57,409 nt of DNA from Polyangiaceae bacterium. Lineage in GTDB: Bacteria; Myxococcota_A; Polyangia; Polyangiales; Polyangiaceae. The DNA is taken from contig JADLEQ010000052.1 in assembly GCA_020846005.1 (NCBI GenBank), forward strand, positions 1-57,409, written 5' to 3'. This document shows positions 10,310 through 19,194 of this stretch, piece after piece. Under the pieces are notes generated by a model. The model had not been told where the DNA came from. It worked only from the letters and a program-made list of their open reading frames with translations, and made no database searches. The position numbers were made by a program, and so were the translations under genes. Within the stretch, counting starts at the first letter, position 1; each line of letters begins with the position of its first letter.

Positions 10310-11038
10310 ATGGACGCATCGAACCTGTTCTTGTTCGTCGGCCTGCCGTACATCGCCTTCGCGATCTTCCTGGTGGGGACGATCTACCGGTACCGCGCGA
10401 CGGGCTTCAAGGTGTCGTCGCTCTCGTCGCAGTTCTTGGAGGGCCGCGCGCTGTTCTGGGCGTCGGTGCCGTTCCACTTCGGCATCCTCGTCGTGTTTTT
10501 GGGCCACCTGACGGCCTTCCTGATCCCGAGCGGGATCCTCGCCTGGAACTCCAACCCGGTGAGGCTGCTCGTCCTGCAGGTGACCGCCTTCGCGTTCGGC
10601 ATCTCGGTGCTCGTCGGGCTGGTCGGCCTCATCTACCGCCGGCTGACGAACCCGCGGGTGAAGATGGTCACCAACAACATGGACATCGTCATCGAGCTCA
10701 TGCTGCTCGTGCAGACGGGCGCCGGCCTCTACATCGGCTACGCCCACCGCTGGGGTGCCTCGTGGTTCGCCGCCGACCTGAGCCCCTACCTCTGGTCGAT
10801 CTTCCTCTTCCGGCCCGAGGCGACGGCGGTCGCGGCGATGCCCTTCGCGATCAAGCTGCACATCGTGAACGCCTTCCTCATCATCGCGGTCTTCCCGTTC
10901 ACGCGCCTGGTGCACATCCTGGTCGCGCCGTTCCACTACATCTCGCGTCCCTACCAGCGCGTCATCTGGAACTGGGATCGCAACCTGGTGCGCAACCCCG
11001 CGTCGGCGTGGACGGAGACGCGGCCCCGCAACAACTGA
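10310..11038 (+). CDS. narI: Respiratory nitrate reductase gamma subunit NarI
   Basis: 242 residues, integral membrane diheme cytochrome b that takes electrons from quinol and passes them to NarH. Five hydrophobic segments are visible. The four expected heme ligands are H56 and H66 (PFHFGILVVFLGH) and H184 and H202 (KLHIVNAF and RLVHILVAP), nearly the E. coli numbering (56, 66, 187, 205). It is the last gene of the operon; no narK-type transporter follows. A long hairpin lies 23 bp after the stop codon. Confidence 0.96.
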   Translation: MDASNLFLFVGLPYIAFAIFLVGTIYRYRATGFKVSSLSSQFLEGRALFWASVPFHFGILVVFLGHLTAFLIPSGILAWNSNPVRLLVLQVTAFAFGISVLVGLVGLIYRRLTNPRVKMVTNNMDIVIELMLLVQTGAGLYIGYAHRWGASWFAADLSPYLWSIFLFRPEATAVAAMPFAIKLHIVNAFLIIAVFPFTRLVHILVAPFHYISRPYQRVIWNWDRNLVRNPASAWTETRPRNN

Positions 11039-11061
11039 CGCGCCCCCCGCGCGTGCTCCCA

Positions 11062-11099
11062 GCGGCCGGGCCGCCCTCTCGCGGGGCGGCGCCGGCCGC
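11062..11099 (+). terminator. Hairpin terminator after narI
   Basis: GCGGCCGG plus GCCGCCC (11062-11076) pair with GGGCGGC and CCGGCCGC (11084-11099) around a 7-nt loop, giving a 15-bp stem with one bulged G at 11091. There is only a weak T-run afterwards, as is common in very GC-rich genomes. Position directly after the nar operon supports a transcription end. Confidence 0.55.
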
Positions 11100-11164
11100 G
11101 GCGCTTTCGGGGTGCGCGCGGAGGCCCGCTGGCTCCGGTCGGGGCCCTGTGCTCGACTCCCCGC

Positions 11165-11578
11165 ATGGTCGAGATCACCTCCGTCTACGACGGCGACCTC
11201 CACTGCACCGCGACGCACGGCCCATCCGGGGTCTGCCTCGCGACGGACGCGCCCCTCGACAACCAGGGGCGGGGCGCGAGCTTCTCGCCGACGGACCTCG
11301 TCGCGACGGCGCTCGTCACCTGCATGCTGACGACCATGGCCCTGCGCGCTCGCCGGGAGAGCCTGGCGGAGCTCCCCGGGGTACGTTCCCGCGTCGAGAA
11401 GCACATGACGACGGAGCCGCCGCGCCGCATCGCCCGCCTGCCGGTCGAGTTGGAGCTCCCGGGCGTCACCTACGGCCCCGAGGCGCGCGCCGCGCTCGAG
11501 CACGCCGCGCACACCTGCCCGGTGCGGCTCAGCCTCGAGCCTGCGATCGAGGTGCCCGTCCGGTTCGTCTGGACGTGA
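11165..11578 (+). CDS. OsmC/Ohr family protein
   Basis: 137 residues. OsmC-type proteins are small cytoplasmic thiol peroxidases that detoxify organic hydroperoxides. The two conserved redox cysteines are present at C53 (LVTCMLTTMA) and C118 (HTCPVRLSL), and SPTDLVATAL before C53 is the family hallmark. Length is that of the family. It follows the nar terminator as a separate unit and is followed by the convergent HAD gene. The exact subfamily (OsmC, Ohr or YhfA-like) is not decided; the GASFSPTDLVA pattern resembles the OsmC/YhfA side. Confidence 0.88.
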   Translation: MVEITSVYDGDLHCTATHGPSGVCLATDAPLDNQGRGASFSPTDLVATALVTCMLTTMALRARRESLAELPGVRSRVEKHMTTEPPRRIARLPVELELPGVTYGPEARAALEHAAHTCPVRLSLEPAIEVPVRFVWT

Positions 11579-11660
11579 GCCCCCGCGGGGACGACTCGGC
11601 GCCCGAGGCCGCTGCCCGCGGGGCGCCCTCGACGGCGCGACCCGGGGCGCGCGCGGCCGC

Positions 11661-12254
11661 TCACACCAGCCGGAACGCCATCCCCAGCGCGCGGGCGGCC
11701 GCGCCGTCGGCGTCGTCGCGATCGCCGATGACGAGACAGCGTCCGGGCTCGACGCCGAGGCGCTCGGCCGCGAGGCGGTAGCCGTCCGGGCTCGGCTTGA
11801 GTCGGCTTGGCCCGCCCGGCTCACCGCTGGCGACGACCACGTCGAAGAGCTCCCGGACACCCAGCGCCTCGAGCTTGCGGAGCGCGGGGTAGTCGCTCAC
11901 GAGAGCGGCGTGCCCGCCCGCCGCCCTGTGCGTACGAAGCTCTCCGAGGAGCGCAGTCCGCGCGAACCGCCGCAGCCAGGGGAGCGGCCGCTCGACCATC
12001 CACTCCTCGACGATGGAGCGGACGCGCTCGGGCGGGGCGCCCGTCACCTCCGCGGTGCGGCGGACCTGCAGCTCGAACGGCGACTCGGCCTCGGCGCCCT
12101 CGTGCCGGATCCGCTCGTGCTCCCGGCGAAAGCTGCGCAGGACCGGGATCGCGGACCACCCGCCCAGGGCGAGCGCCGCCGCCATCGCGAGCCGGACGGG
12201 CCTCGCCAGGTAGAGCGTCCCGTCGCAGTCGAGCAGCCAGGCGTCGTGGGTCAC
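11661..12254 (-). CDS. HAD-superfamily hydrolase
   Basis: 197 residues from a GTG start at 12254. The conserved motifs are in order: DCDGT at 9-13 (nucleophile D9, acid/base D11), an alpha-helical cap, the motif III lysine in SRLKPSPDGY, and the metal-binding acidic motif VIGDRDDADG. It is therefore a phosphatase or related phosphotransferase; FKPSPDGY-type motifs are common in phosphoglycolate phosphatase-like members. Substrate unknown. It is divergent from the GH18 lipoprotein gene, with about 130 bp between the starts. The start was chosen because it gives DCDGT close to the N-terminus as usual; an upstream extension would be Pro/Ala repeats. Confidence 0.85.
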   Translation of the reverse strand: MTHDAWLLDCDGTLYLARPVRLAMAAALALGGWSAIPVLRSFRREHERIRHEGAEAESPFELQVRRTAEVTGAPPERVRSIVEEWMVERPLPWLRRFARTALLGELRTHRAAGGHAALVSDYPALRKLEALGVRELFDVVVASGEPGGPSRLKPSPDGYRLAAERLGVEPGRCLVIGDRDDADGAAARALGMAFRLV

Positions 12255-12384
12255 GGCGCACGGGCTGCTAGCACGGCCACCGGTGCCGCGGGCCGCCGCG
12301 GTGGCCGGGCTGGGGCGAGACCGCCGAACGGGGCCCCCCGCGGGGCCAATTGCGCAGCCCGCACCGCGGCGGCAGACTCTCCCC

Positions 12385-13782
12385 ATGCGTCGGCGCCGAG
12401 GGTGGTGGGTGGTCGCGGTGGCGTTGGGTGGCTGCGCCGAGGCGGGCGCCGCGGGGTCACGGCCCGGCTCCGCCACCGACTCGGGCGCAGACGGGCCCGC
12501 GTCGGGCGGCGATCCCGCGGGCGGCGCGGGGGGCACGTCCGGCAGCGGGGGCACGTCCGGCAGCGGGGGCGCGTCCGGCAGCGGGGGCACGTCCGGCAGC
12601 GGGGCAGCCGGGGGCGCGTCGGGCGCGGGGGGCACGGCGGGCTCCGGCGGGAGCGCGGGCGGGGCCGCGAGCGCCGGCGCGGGAGGTACCGCTGGGGCTG
12701 GGGGTACCGGCGGCGGGGGCGACGCAGGGCCCGGGCTCTGGGTCATGGGGTACTATCCAGGGTACCAGCAGGCGCTCGCTCCGCTCAGCGAGGTGGACCT
12801 CGGCGCGCTCACCCACCTCGCGGTCGGCGCCGCACTGCCCCGGAGCGACGGTACGCTCGACGACGAATTCTACCTCGGGAGCAGCGGCGCCGCCTTCGCC
12901 ACCGAGATCGTCCAGCGCGCGCACGCCGCTGGCGCCCAGGCCATCCTCATGGTCGGTGGCGCGGGGACCCACGACCCGTTCGTCGCCGCCGCGCAGCCGG
13001 CGATCCGCGCCACCTTCGTGCAGAACCTGCTCGCGCTCGTCGATCGACATGGCTTCGACGGCCTCGATCTGGACTGGGAGCCGCTGCCGGCAGCGGAGCT
13101 CCCGGCGCTCACCGCGCTCGCCGCGGCGCTCCGCGCGGCGCGGCCCGCGCTGACCTTGACGGTGCCCATCCAGCCCATCAACGTGAACTTCGAGGTGCCG
13201 TCGAGCGAGCACGCCGCGCTCGCGGCCAACGTCGATCAGCTCAACCTGATGAGCTATGGCGTGGGGATGGCCGGCAACTGGCCGGGCTGGGAGAGCTGGC
13301 ACTCCTCGCCGCTCCACGGCGAGGGCGCGTCGCACCCCACCTCCATCGAGAGCAGCATCGACGCCTACGTCGCGGCGGGCGTGCCGGCCGCGCGCCTCGG
13401 CCTCGGGATCGGCTTCTACGGGATCTGCTACGGCTCACCGGTGACGGCGCCGCGCCAGGTGGTCGGCGCGGCGTCCTTCGAAGCCGACGACAACCAGCTC
13501 GGCTACGCCACGCTGATGGGCGCCTACTTCGAGCCCGCCGCGCGGAGCTGGGACTCGATCGCCCAGGTCCCGTGGCTCGCCTACTCCAGCCCGCGCGGCG
13601 CCCTGGGCTGCACCTACGTCTCGTACGAGGACGCCGAGTCCATCCTCGCGAAGGGCGCGTGGGCCAAGCAGCGCGGGATCGGCGGCGCGATCGTGTGGAC
13701 GATCAACGAGGGGCACCTCCCCTCGGCCCCGGCCGGCCAGCGCGATCCGCTGCTGGCGGCGCTCCGCGCCGGCTTCCGCTGA
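12385..13782 (+). CDS. GH18 (chitinase-like) lipoprotein
   Basis: 465 residues. A lipoprotein signal peptide ends at the lipobox LGGC (C17), so the protein is exported and lipid-anchored. Residues about 24-115 are a low-complexity Gly/Ser/Thr/Ala linker encoded partly by 18-bp tandem repeats. Residues 118-465 form a GH18 barrel with the start VMGYYPGYQ and the catalytic motif DGLDLDWE (D225, D228, D230, catalytic E232). GH18 enzymes hydrolyse chitin or related beta-1,4-GlcNAc polymers; myxobacteria use such enzymes against prey or biomass (family knowledge). No separate binding module is visible. Start at ATG 12385 fits the signal peptide. Confidence 0.9.
   Translation: MRRRRGWWVVAVALGGCAEAGAAGSRPGSATDSGADGPASGGDPAGGAGGTSGSGGTSGSGGASGSGGTSGSGAAGGASGAGGTAGSGGSAGGAASAGAGGTAGAGGTGGGGDAGPGLWVMGYYPGYQQALAPLSEVDLGALTHLAVGAALPRSDGTLDDEFYLGSSGAAFATEIVQRAHAAGAQAILMVGGAGTHDPFVAAAQPAIRATFVQNLLALVDRHGFDGLDLDWEPLPAAELPALTALAAALRAARPALTLTVPIQPINVNFEVPSSEHAALAANVDQLNLMSYGVGMAGNWPGWESWHSSPLHGEGASHPTSIESSIDAYVAAGVPAARLGLGIGFYGICYGSPVTAPRQVVGAASFEADDNQLGYATLMGAYFEPAARSWDSIAQVPWLAYSSPRGALGCTYVSYEDAESILAKGAWAKQRGIGGAIVWTINEGHLPSAPAGQRDPLLAALRAGFR
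12531..12602 (+). repeat. 18-bp tandem repeat, four copies, in the GH18 linker
   Basis: Four in-frame copies of GGGCACGTCCGGCAGCGG (third copy with one A to G change) encode GTSGSG-type units in the flexible linker. Typical of slippage-prone linker sequence in exported proteins of this kind of genome. Confidence 0.9.
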
Positions 13783-13785
13783 GCC

Positions 13786-13812
13786 GGGGCGCGCGCGAGC
13801 CGTCGGCGCCCC
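13786..13812. terminator. Possible bidirectional hairpin between convergent genes
   Basis: GGGGCGC at 13786-13792 can pair with GCGCCCC at 13806-13812 over a 13-nt loop, in the gap between the convergent GH18 and Hsp70 genes. No T-run follows. Such stems are frequent by chance in sequence this GC-rich. Confidence 0.25.
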
Positions 13813-13876
13813 GCGCGGCGCGCCTCGTCCGGCTCGGCGCTCGGCGGCGCCCGCCGCGGATGCCTCGGAGCTCGCC

Positions 13877-16672
13877 TCACGCGCCGCCGGCCAGGCGTAG
13901 TCCCACCGGGACGTCCTCACCGAGGAAGTCGCGGGCCATCGCCTCCTCGAGCGCCACCACGTCGCGCACGCACGCGACCCACGCGGCGGGCGCGCCCGCC
14001 CGCTCCAGCGCCCTCGCGACCTCGGCGCGCGTGGCGTCGCTCACGTCCCGGGCGCGGTCGCCGGTGCGGCGCGCGAGCTGTACGGCGGCGCGCGCGGCGG
14101 TCGGGAGCTCGCCCCAGCGCTCGCGCAGCAGGTGGTCCAGCCAGGTCTCGACGACGCGCGGCGCCACCACGTGGTGGAGGCTCGCGTAGGTCGGCACACG
14201 CGCGCCGAGGCGCCCGAGCGCGGCCCAGAGCCTCGGATCGCGCCGGGTCCACGTCCGCTCGAGCACCCACCCGCCGAGCTCCGCGCGCCGCTCGGCGGGC
14301 ACGCGCTCGAGCCACGACATCGCGGCGAGCAGCTCGTCGAGCGCGAGCGGCTTGAGCCCCTTCGGTCGCTTGAGCCCCGCCTCGGCGGGAGCGAGGAACG
14401 GGTCGTAGCGGTCGCGCAGCGCCACCTGTGCGCGCTCGTCGAGCCCGCCGGCGGCGCGCCGGAGCGCGATGAAGAGCTGCTCCCAGCTCCGCGCCTCGCC
14501 GGGGTGCGCGACCGACTCTCCGAGGCTCCGCGCGAGCCGTCGCACCCGATCCGCGTCGAGCGGGTGGCCGAAGCCGGGGCGGACGCCGAAGCTCGCGAGC
14601 AACCAGAACACCCGCTCATGGTCCGGGCTCCGGCGCCGCGCGGCCTGGTGCTCGGCCACCGCATCGAAGACCGCCCGGCACGTCTCGAGCGACCACTCCT
14701 TGCGCTCGCCGAGCGCGCGCTCGAGGTCGCGGAGGAGCTCCTTCACCGCGCGAGGCGGCGCGTCGTGCGCGAACGCGCGCTCGATCGCCGACCGCTCCGG
14801 GCCGAGCGTCGCGCCGCGCTGGGCCTCGTCGCGCCGCGCCGCGGGCGCCATCGCGACGGGTGGTCGCAGCGAGTCGTGTGCAGCGGCGCTCGCGACCAGC
14901 GACGCGGGCCCTTCGTCTGTCGCCGGGTCCGCGTCGTGGTCGGACGACGGACCCCGGATCTCGAACGCCAGACGGAACCGCCGCGGGGACGCGCCGGCAC
15001 GCGGCGTGGCCTCGACGCACGCGAGCTCGAGCGTGCCGACCGCGCTGAGCTCGCCCTCCACGACGACCCGCACCTCGCGCTCTCCCCGCTCGCCGGCGCC
15101 GGCGAAGCTCGCCGTGACGGGCGGCAGCGGGGCGAGGCGCTCGGGATCGACGGCGACCACGTCCCCCGTACGCTCGTGTCCCACGTCGCTCGCGTAGAGC
15201 TCGAACCGAGCCGGCGCCCCGACGCGGAGCAGGAGCGCGCGCTCGGCCGCCCGGTGGCGAGCGCCCTCCTTCGCGCCGCGCGGCACCACGCACACCGCGT
15301 GCGCGCGCCCGTCGCGCGCCGCGGTGCCCACCCAGTACGAGCGCGGCGAGCCCCCCCCCACCAGCGGGCGGCCCCCCTCGACGGCGCGGCCGTACTCGAC
15401 CGCGCCGAGCGCCACGGCGCGATCCGGGTCGCAGCCGTCGAGGACCTCCGGCCGCCGCCCGGTGAGCGCGGTCACCGCCTCGACGACGCGCTCGACGAGG
15501 TGGGGCGCGCGGAAGGGGCCGCCGTTCAACAGGAGCGCGGAGGGCGGCGCGTCGCGCGCGTGTCGCCGGAGGAAGCTGGCGACGTGGCGCGTGATGGCGG
15601 GGTCGTGCTCGTACGGGAGATCGTGGCGGCGGAGCCCGACGCGGGCCCGGCGGGGCTCGGCCTCGAGGCCCTCGAGCGGGAAGAAGCCGTCGAGCACCAC
15701 CTGGCGGACCTCGGCCGCGGACACCGTCGCGCGTAGCGTGCCCCCGACCAGCGACGATCCCGCCCCGGCCACCGCGATGGGGACCCCGTCGGGAGCATCG
15801 GCGGCGAGGAGCCGCTCCTTGGCGCTCCGGCACGCGAGGACGAGCTGGGCGAAGCGTCGCGGATCGAGGCGCCCCGGCGGCGTCACCAGCCGTGGCTCGA
15901 CGAGGTGCGCGAGCGCGAGGTCCATGTTGTCGCCGCCGAGCAGGAGGTGGCGCCCCACCGCCACACGCTCGACCCGCGCCTGGCGGCCCTCGCGCTCGAT
16001 GGAGAGGAGCGTCAGGTCGGTGGTGCCGCCGCCCACGTCGACGACCAGGAGCGCGATGCGCTCGCGATCGCCGAGCAGCCCGCGCACGCCGGCGCCGCCA
16101 GCGGCCGCCGCCCACGCGTGGAACGCGGCCACCGGCTCCTCGACCAGGCGGAGCGCCGCTCGTCCCGTGCCCAGCCCCGCCAGGGCGGCCGCCTCGAGCG
16201 TGAGCTCGCGCGCGACGGCGTCGAACGACGCCGGCACCGTGAGCACGACCGGTCGATCGGCGAGGGTACCTTCGCCGTCCCACGTCCCGACGAGGTGCGC
16301 CAGCACGCGCGCGCTCGCCTCGACCGGCGACAAGCGCGCCGCCGATTCCTCGCCCCCCCAGGGTAAAATCGGCGCCCGGCGGTCGACGGCGTCGTGGCAG
16401 AGCCAGCTCTTCGCGCTCGCCACCGCGCGGCCCGGCACCTCGCGCCCCCGCGCGAGCGCGTGCACCCCGACGCACCACGGAGCCTCGCGCCAGGGATCGG
16501 CGTGCTCGGTCACGTCGGCCGCAGCGTAGAGCACGCTCGGGAGGAGCTCCCGCGCGCCTCGCTCTGTCGCCGAGACGAGCTGCGGCACCGGCCACACCTC
16601 GGCGCCGCCGCCGGGGGCGTGGGCCACGACGGTGTGGGTCGTCCCGAGGTCGATGCCGACGGCCTGGGTCAT
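13877..16672 (-). CDS. Hsp70-like ATPase with C-terminal DUF3731 domain
   Basis: 931 residues. The N-terminal actin-like ATPase domain has VGIDLGTTHTVV at about 5-16 and the second phosphate loop VVDVGGGTTDLT near residue 230. NGGPF and GAVEYG motifs follow. After the ATPase domain comes a beta-rich segment (about 430-590) unlike the classical DnaK substrate-binding domain. Residues about 640-931 are helical and match the DUF3731 type found in this Hsp70 subfamily (for example WSLETCRAVFDAV, RPGFGHPLD). The gene follows the second Hsp70 by 10 bp and is the last gene of a three-gene operon. It is likely a specialised chaperone-like ATPase with unknown client, not the housekeeping DnaK. Confidence 0.88.
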   Translation of the reverse strand: MTQAVGIDLGTTHTVVAHAPGGGAEVWPVPQLVSATERGARELLPSVLYAAADVTEHADPWREAPWCVGVHALARGREVPGRAVASAKSWLCHDAVDRRAPILPWGGEESAARLSPVEASARVLAHLVGTWDGEGTLADRPVVLTVPASFDAVARELTLEAAALAGLGTGRAALRLVEEPVAAFHAWAAAAGGAGVRGLLGDRERIALLVVDVGGGTTDLTLLSIEREGRQARVERVAVGRHLLLGGDNMDLALAHLVEPRLVTPPGRLDPRRFAQLVLACRSAKERLLAADAPDGVPIAVAGAGSSLVGGTLRATVSAAEVRQVVLDGFFPLEGLEAEPRRARVGLRRHDLPYEHDPAITRHVASFLRRHARDAPPSALLLNGGPFRAPHLVERVVEAVTALTGRRPEVLDGCDPDRAVALGAVEYGRAVEGGRPLVGGGSPRSYWVGTAARDGRAHAVCVVPRGAKEGARHRAAERALLLRVGAPARFELYASDVGHERTGDVVAVDPERLAPLPPVTASFAGAGERGEREVRVVVEGELSAVGTLELACVEATPRAGASPRRFRLAFEIRGPSSDHDADPATDEGPASLVASAAAHDSLRPPVAMAPAARRDEAQRGATLGPERSAIERAFAHDAPPRAVKELLRDLERALGERKEWSLETCRAVFDAVAEHQAARRRSPDHERVFWLLASFGVRPGFGHPLDADRVRRLARSLGESVAHPGEARSWEQLFIALRRAAGGLDERAQVALRDRYDPFLAPAEAGLKRPKGLKPLALDELLAAMSWLERVPAERRAELGGWVLERTWTRRDPRLWAALGRLGARVPTYASLHHVVAPRVVETWLDHLLRERWGELPTAARAAVQLARRTGDRARDVSDATRAEVARALERAGAPAAWVACVRDVVALEEAMARDFLGEDVPVGLRLAGGA

Positions 16673-16682
16673 GTCGCGCCGA

Positions 16683-18491
16683 TCACCCGCTGGCGCCCGC
16701 CTCGCGGACGCCGAGCTCGATCTTCCACCGCTCGCCCTCGACCCGCGGCGCGAGCGGCACGGCCTCGAGCAGCAGGGTGCCGACGGCGGTGAGGCTCGCC
16801 GCGAGCGCGACCGGCACGATCTCGCCCTCGTCGCGCCCCTCCGCGGGCAGCGTGAGCTCGAGGGGCGCCAGCTCCTCCAGCGCGTCGATCGCTGGCTCCT
16901 CCACCAGCTCGCCGGCCTGGTCCCCGCGGCGCAGGCTCGAGCCGAAGAAGCGGAAACGGACCGGCGAGCCGACGACGACGGCGAGCTCGAGCGGCGGCAG
17001 ATCGGCGCGCGTGCCCTCCTCCATGCCGAAGGGCGCGACGCAGAGCGCGACCGTAGGCGGCTCGAGTCCCGGGACCGCCGGCGCGGGGCTCTCGATCCCG
17101 ACGTAGTGTGCCCTCGCGGTGCCGCCTCGGATCCGCAGCCCGCGGCCCGCCCGCGCGAGGCCGTACCACGCCGCGCCCCGCGCGACCGCCAGATCGGGAT
17201 CCGCGTTCGGGAGCACGCGCACCGGGCGCCCGCCGTCGGCGACCAGCCAGGAGTCCAGCACCGACACCAGCCGCTCGCGCAGCGCCGCCGCCTTCACGAC
17301 GCCACCGTTGAAGAGGACGTGCGTCGGGTGCAGGAGCGACCGCCCCGCGCCCGTGGCGCCGGCCTGGCGAGCCAGGAACGCCGCGAGGTGGCGCGTCACC
17401 GCGGCGTCCTGCGCGTAGGGCAGGCCCACCTGGAGGAGCCCGCTCCGCGCGCGCTGCGCGGGGCGCGCGCTCGCGTCCGTCACCGGGAAGAAGCCGTCGA
17501 CGAGCGAGCCGCGCACCTCGTCGAGCGTGAGCTCGGTGCGGCGGGTCGCCCCGACGAGCCGCGCCCCCCGCGAAGCCACCGCCAGCGGCACCCGCTCCGG
17601 CGGTGACGGACCGAGCAGCCGCTCCTTCGCCGCCCTCACCCCGAACACCAGCCCGGCGACCTCGGCGCGATCCAGCGCGTGCCCCGCGGCGGCCAGCTTG
17701 CGCCTCGCCAGCTCGGCGAGAGCGAGGTCCATGTTGTCGCCGCCGAGGAGGATGTGGTCGCCGACGGCGACCCGATGGAGCTCGAGCTCTCCTCCCCGAT
17801 CCCGCACCTGGATCGCCGAGAAGTCCGTCGTGCCGCCACCCACGTCGAGCACGAGCACCACGTCCCCGGGCGCGAGGAGCTCGCGCCACCTCGGCGTCGC
17901 CCCGAGCCAGGCGTACAGCGCGGCCTGCGGCTCCTCCAGCAGCGACACGGAGTCGAGGCTGGCGGCGTACGCCGCCTCGACGGTGAGCTCGCGCGCCACG
18001 GCGTCGAACGACGCGGGGACCGTGAGCAGCACGTCCTGCTCGCCGAGCGGCGCCTCGGTGGGGAACGCCGCCGCCCACGCCTCGACCAGGTGGTCCAGGT
18101 AGCGGAAGCTCGCCTCGACGGGTGAGACGCGCTCCACGCCCTCGGGCGCCCCCGCGGGCAACGCTGGCGCGCGCCGATCGATGCCCGAGTGCGAGAGCCA
18201 GCTCTTGGCGCTCGCCACCACGCGTCCTGGCGCCTCCGAGGCGCGCGCGCGCGCGAGCTCTCCGACGACGTGACGCCGCCCCGGATCCCACGGCAGCGGC
18301 TGCGGTCCCTCGCTCGCCTCCGGCAGCCACAGGAACGACGGCAAGAGCGGCCTCACCTCGAGCTGCCCCGGCCCCACGAGCTGCGGGATGGCCAGCACCT
18401 CCGGCGTCGCGCCCTCGGCCTCGGGCCGCGCCCACGCGAGCGCCGTGTGGGTCGTGCCGAGATCGACGCCGACGGTGTGGCGCGCGCTCAT
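16683..18491 (-). CDS. Hsp70-like ATPase (second paralogue)
   Basis: 602 residues. ATPase motifs are VGVDLGTTHTAL (8-19), VLDVGGGTTDFS and LFNGGVVK. The C-terminal part (about 430-602) is beta-rich and ends without a helical lid. It shares strong local similarity with the 931-residue neighbour (for example VPASFDAVARELT, AKSWL, GGDNMDLALA), so the two arose by duplication. The ATG at 18491 overlaps the stop of the DUF2760 gene (ATGA), which implies translational coupling. Linked Hsp70 pairs with DUF2760 are known as a conserved but unexplained arrangement. Confidence 0.88.
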   Translation of the reverse strand: MSARHTVGVDLGTTHTALAWARPEAEGATPEVLAIPQLVGPGQLEVRPLLPSFLWLPEASEGPQPLPWDPGRRHVVGELARARASEAPGRVVASAKSWLSHSGIDRRAPALPAGAPEGVERVSPVEASFRYLDHLVEAWAAAFPTEAPLGEQDVLLTVPASFDAVARELTVEAAYAASLDSVSLLEEPQAALYAWLGATPRWRELLAPGDVVLVLDVGGGTTDFSAIQVRDRGGELELHRVAVGDHILLGGDNMDLALAELARRKLAAAGHALDRAEVAGLVFGVRAAKERLLGPSPPERVPLAVASRGARLVGATRRTELTLDEVRGSLVDGFFPVTDASARPAQRARSGLLQVGLPYAQDAAVTRHLAAFLARQAGATGAGRSLLHPTHVLFNGGVVKAAALRERLVSVLDSWLVADGGRPVRVLPNADPDLAVARGAAWYGLARAGRGLRIRGGTARAHYVGIESPAPAVPGLEPPTVALCVAPFGMEEGTRADLPPLELAVVVGSPVRFRFFGSSLRRGDQAGELVEEPAIDALEELAPLELTLPAEGRDEGEIVPVALAASLTAVGTLLLEAVPLAPRVEGERWKIELGVREAGASG

Positions 18492-19090
18492 TCGAGCTCG
18501 AGCTCCGCCGGCGCGACGACGCGAGGGTCGTGCCCTCCGACCGGGCGCGGCAGCTCGGCGCGCGTCGCGCGCCACCCGCGGTGTCGCAGCGTGCCGGTGT
18601 GCGGCGGCTGGCCCACCGCGCCGGTGAGCTTGATGGCGCGCGCGTCGTGGGCGGCCTCGAGCGTCAGCCGGGTGCCCTCCTCCTCCGGGCGGATGGGAGC
18701 GAACGTGACGTGCGCGCGGAGCGCTCGGCGACAGCCCTCGTGCACGACGCGGGCGGCCACGCCCACGTCCTCGTCCGAGAACGTGGTGACGTCCTGCTCC
18801 AGGAAATCGATCAGGCGCCCTTCGCGCTGCAGGAGCGCGAGCAGCCCGAGGGCCCCGGCGGCGTGCGCGGCGGCGAGGTCGCCCTCCGGCGCGCGGGGGA
18901 CCGGCGCCGGCGCGATCTCGGTCGGTCGCTGCGCGAGATCGTCCGCGTCGGCGAGCGCGCGGCGTGAGGGCGGCGCGCTCTCGGGCGCCGGCGGGAGGGC
19001 GGACGGCTCGGGCTCGCCCGCGAGCGCGCGCAGGAACGCCCGGAACGCGAGCCCGAGGCGCGCGAGGAACGACGGACGAGGCGCGGTCAT
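18488..19090 (-). CDS. DUF2760 family protein
   Basis: 200 residues. Residues 1-60 are a Pro/Ala-rich lead; residues about 70-200 match the DUF2760 pattern: ALGLLALLQREGRLIDFLEQ, then DEDVGVAARVVHEGCRRAL, and a final GTLRHRGWRA plus VVAPAELELE. The function of the family is unknown. Genes of this family typically lie next to a pair of Hsp70-like genes, exactly as here, so it is probably a partner or cofactor of those ATPases (inference). It is the first gene of the operon. The promoter would lie in the 104-bp gap shared with the divergent Nif3-like gene. Confidence 0.85.
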   Translation of the reverse strand: MTAPRPSFLARLGLAFRAFLRALAGEPEPSALPPAPESAPPSRRALADADDLAQRPTEIAPAPVPRAPEGDLAAAHAAGALGLLALLQREGRLIDFLEQDVTTFSDEDVGVAARVVHEGCRRALRAHVTFAPIRPEEEGTRLTLEAAHDARAIKLTGAVGQPPHTGTLRHRGWRATRAELPRPVGGHDPRVVAPAELELE

Positions 19091-19194
19091 GGACCGCGTG
19101 TCTAGCGCGAACGCACCCGGGGGACAGGCGTCGGGGCTCTCCCCGCGCGCCGGGCCCGTCCCGGTCGCGGTCTCCGGCGTGTACCCTGTGTGGG

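Noticed and set aside
12531..12602. Tandem repeats as a CRISPR array
   Set aside because: Units are 18 bp, in frame, without spacers, and encode a Gly/Ser linker.
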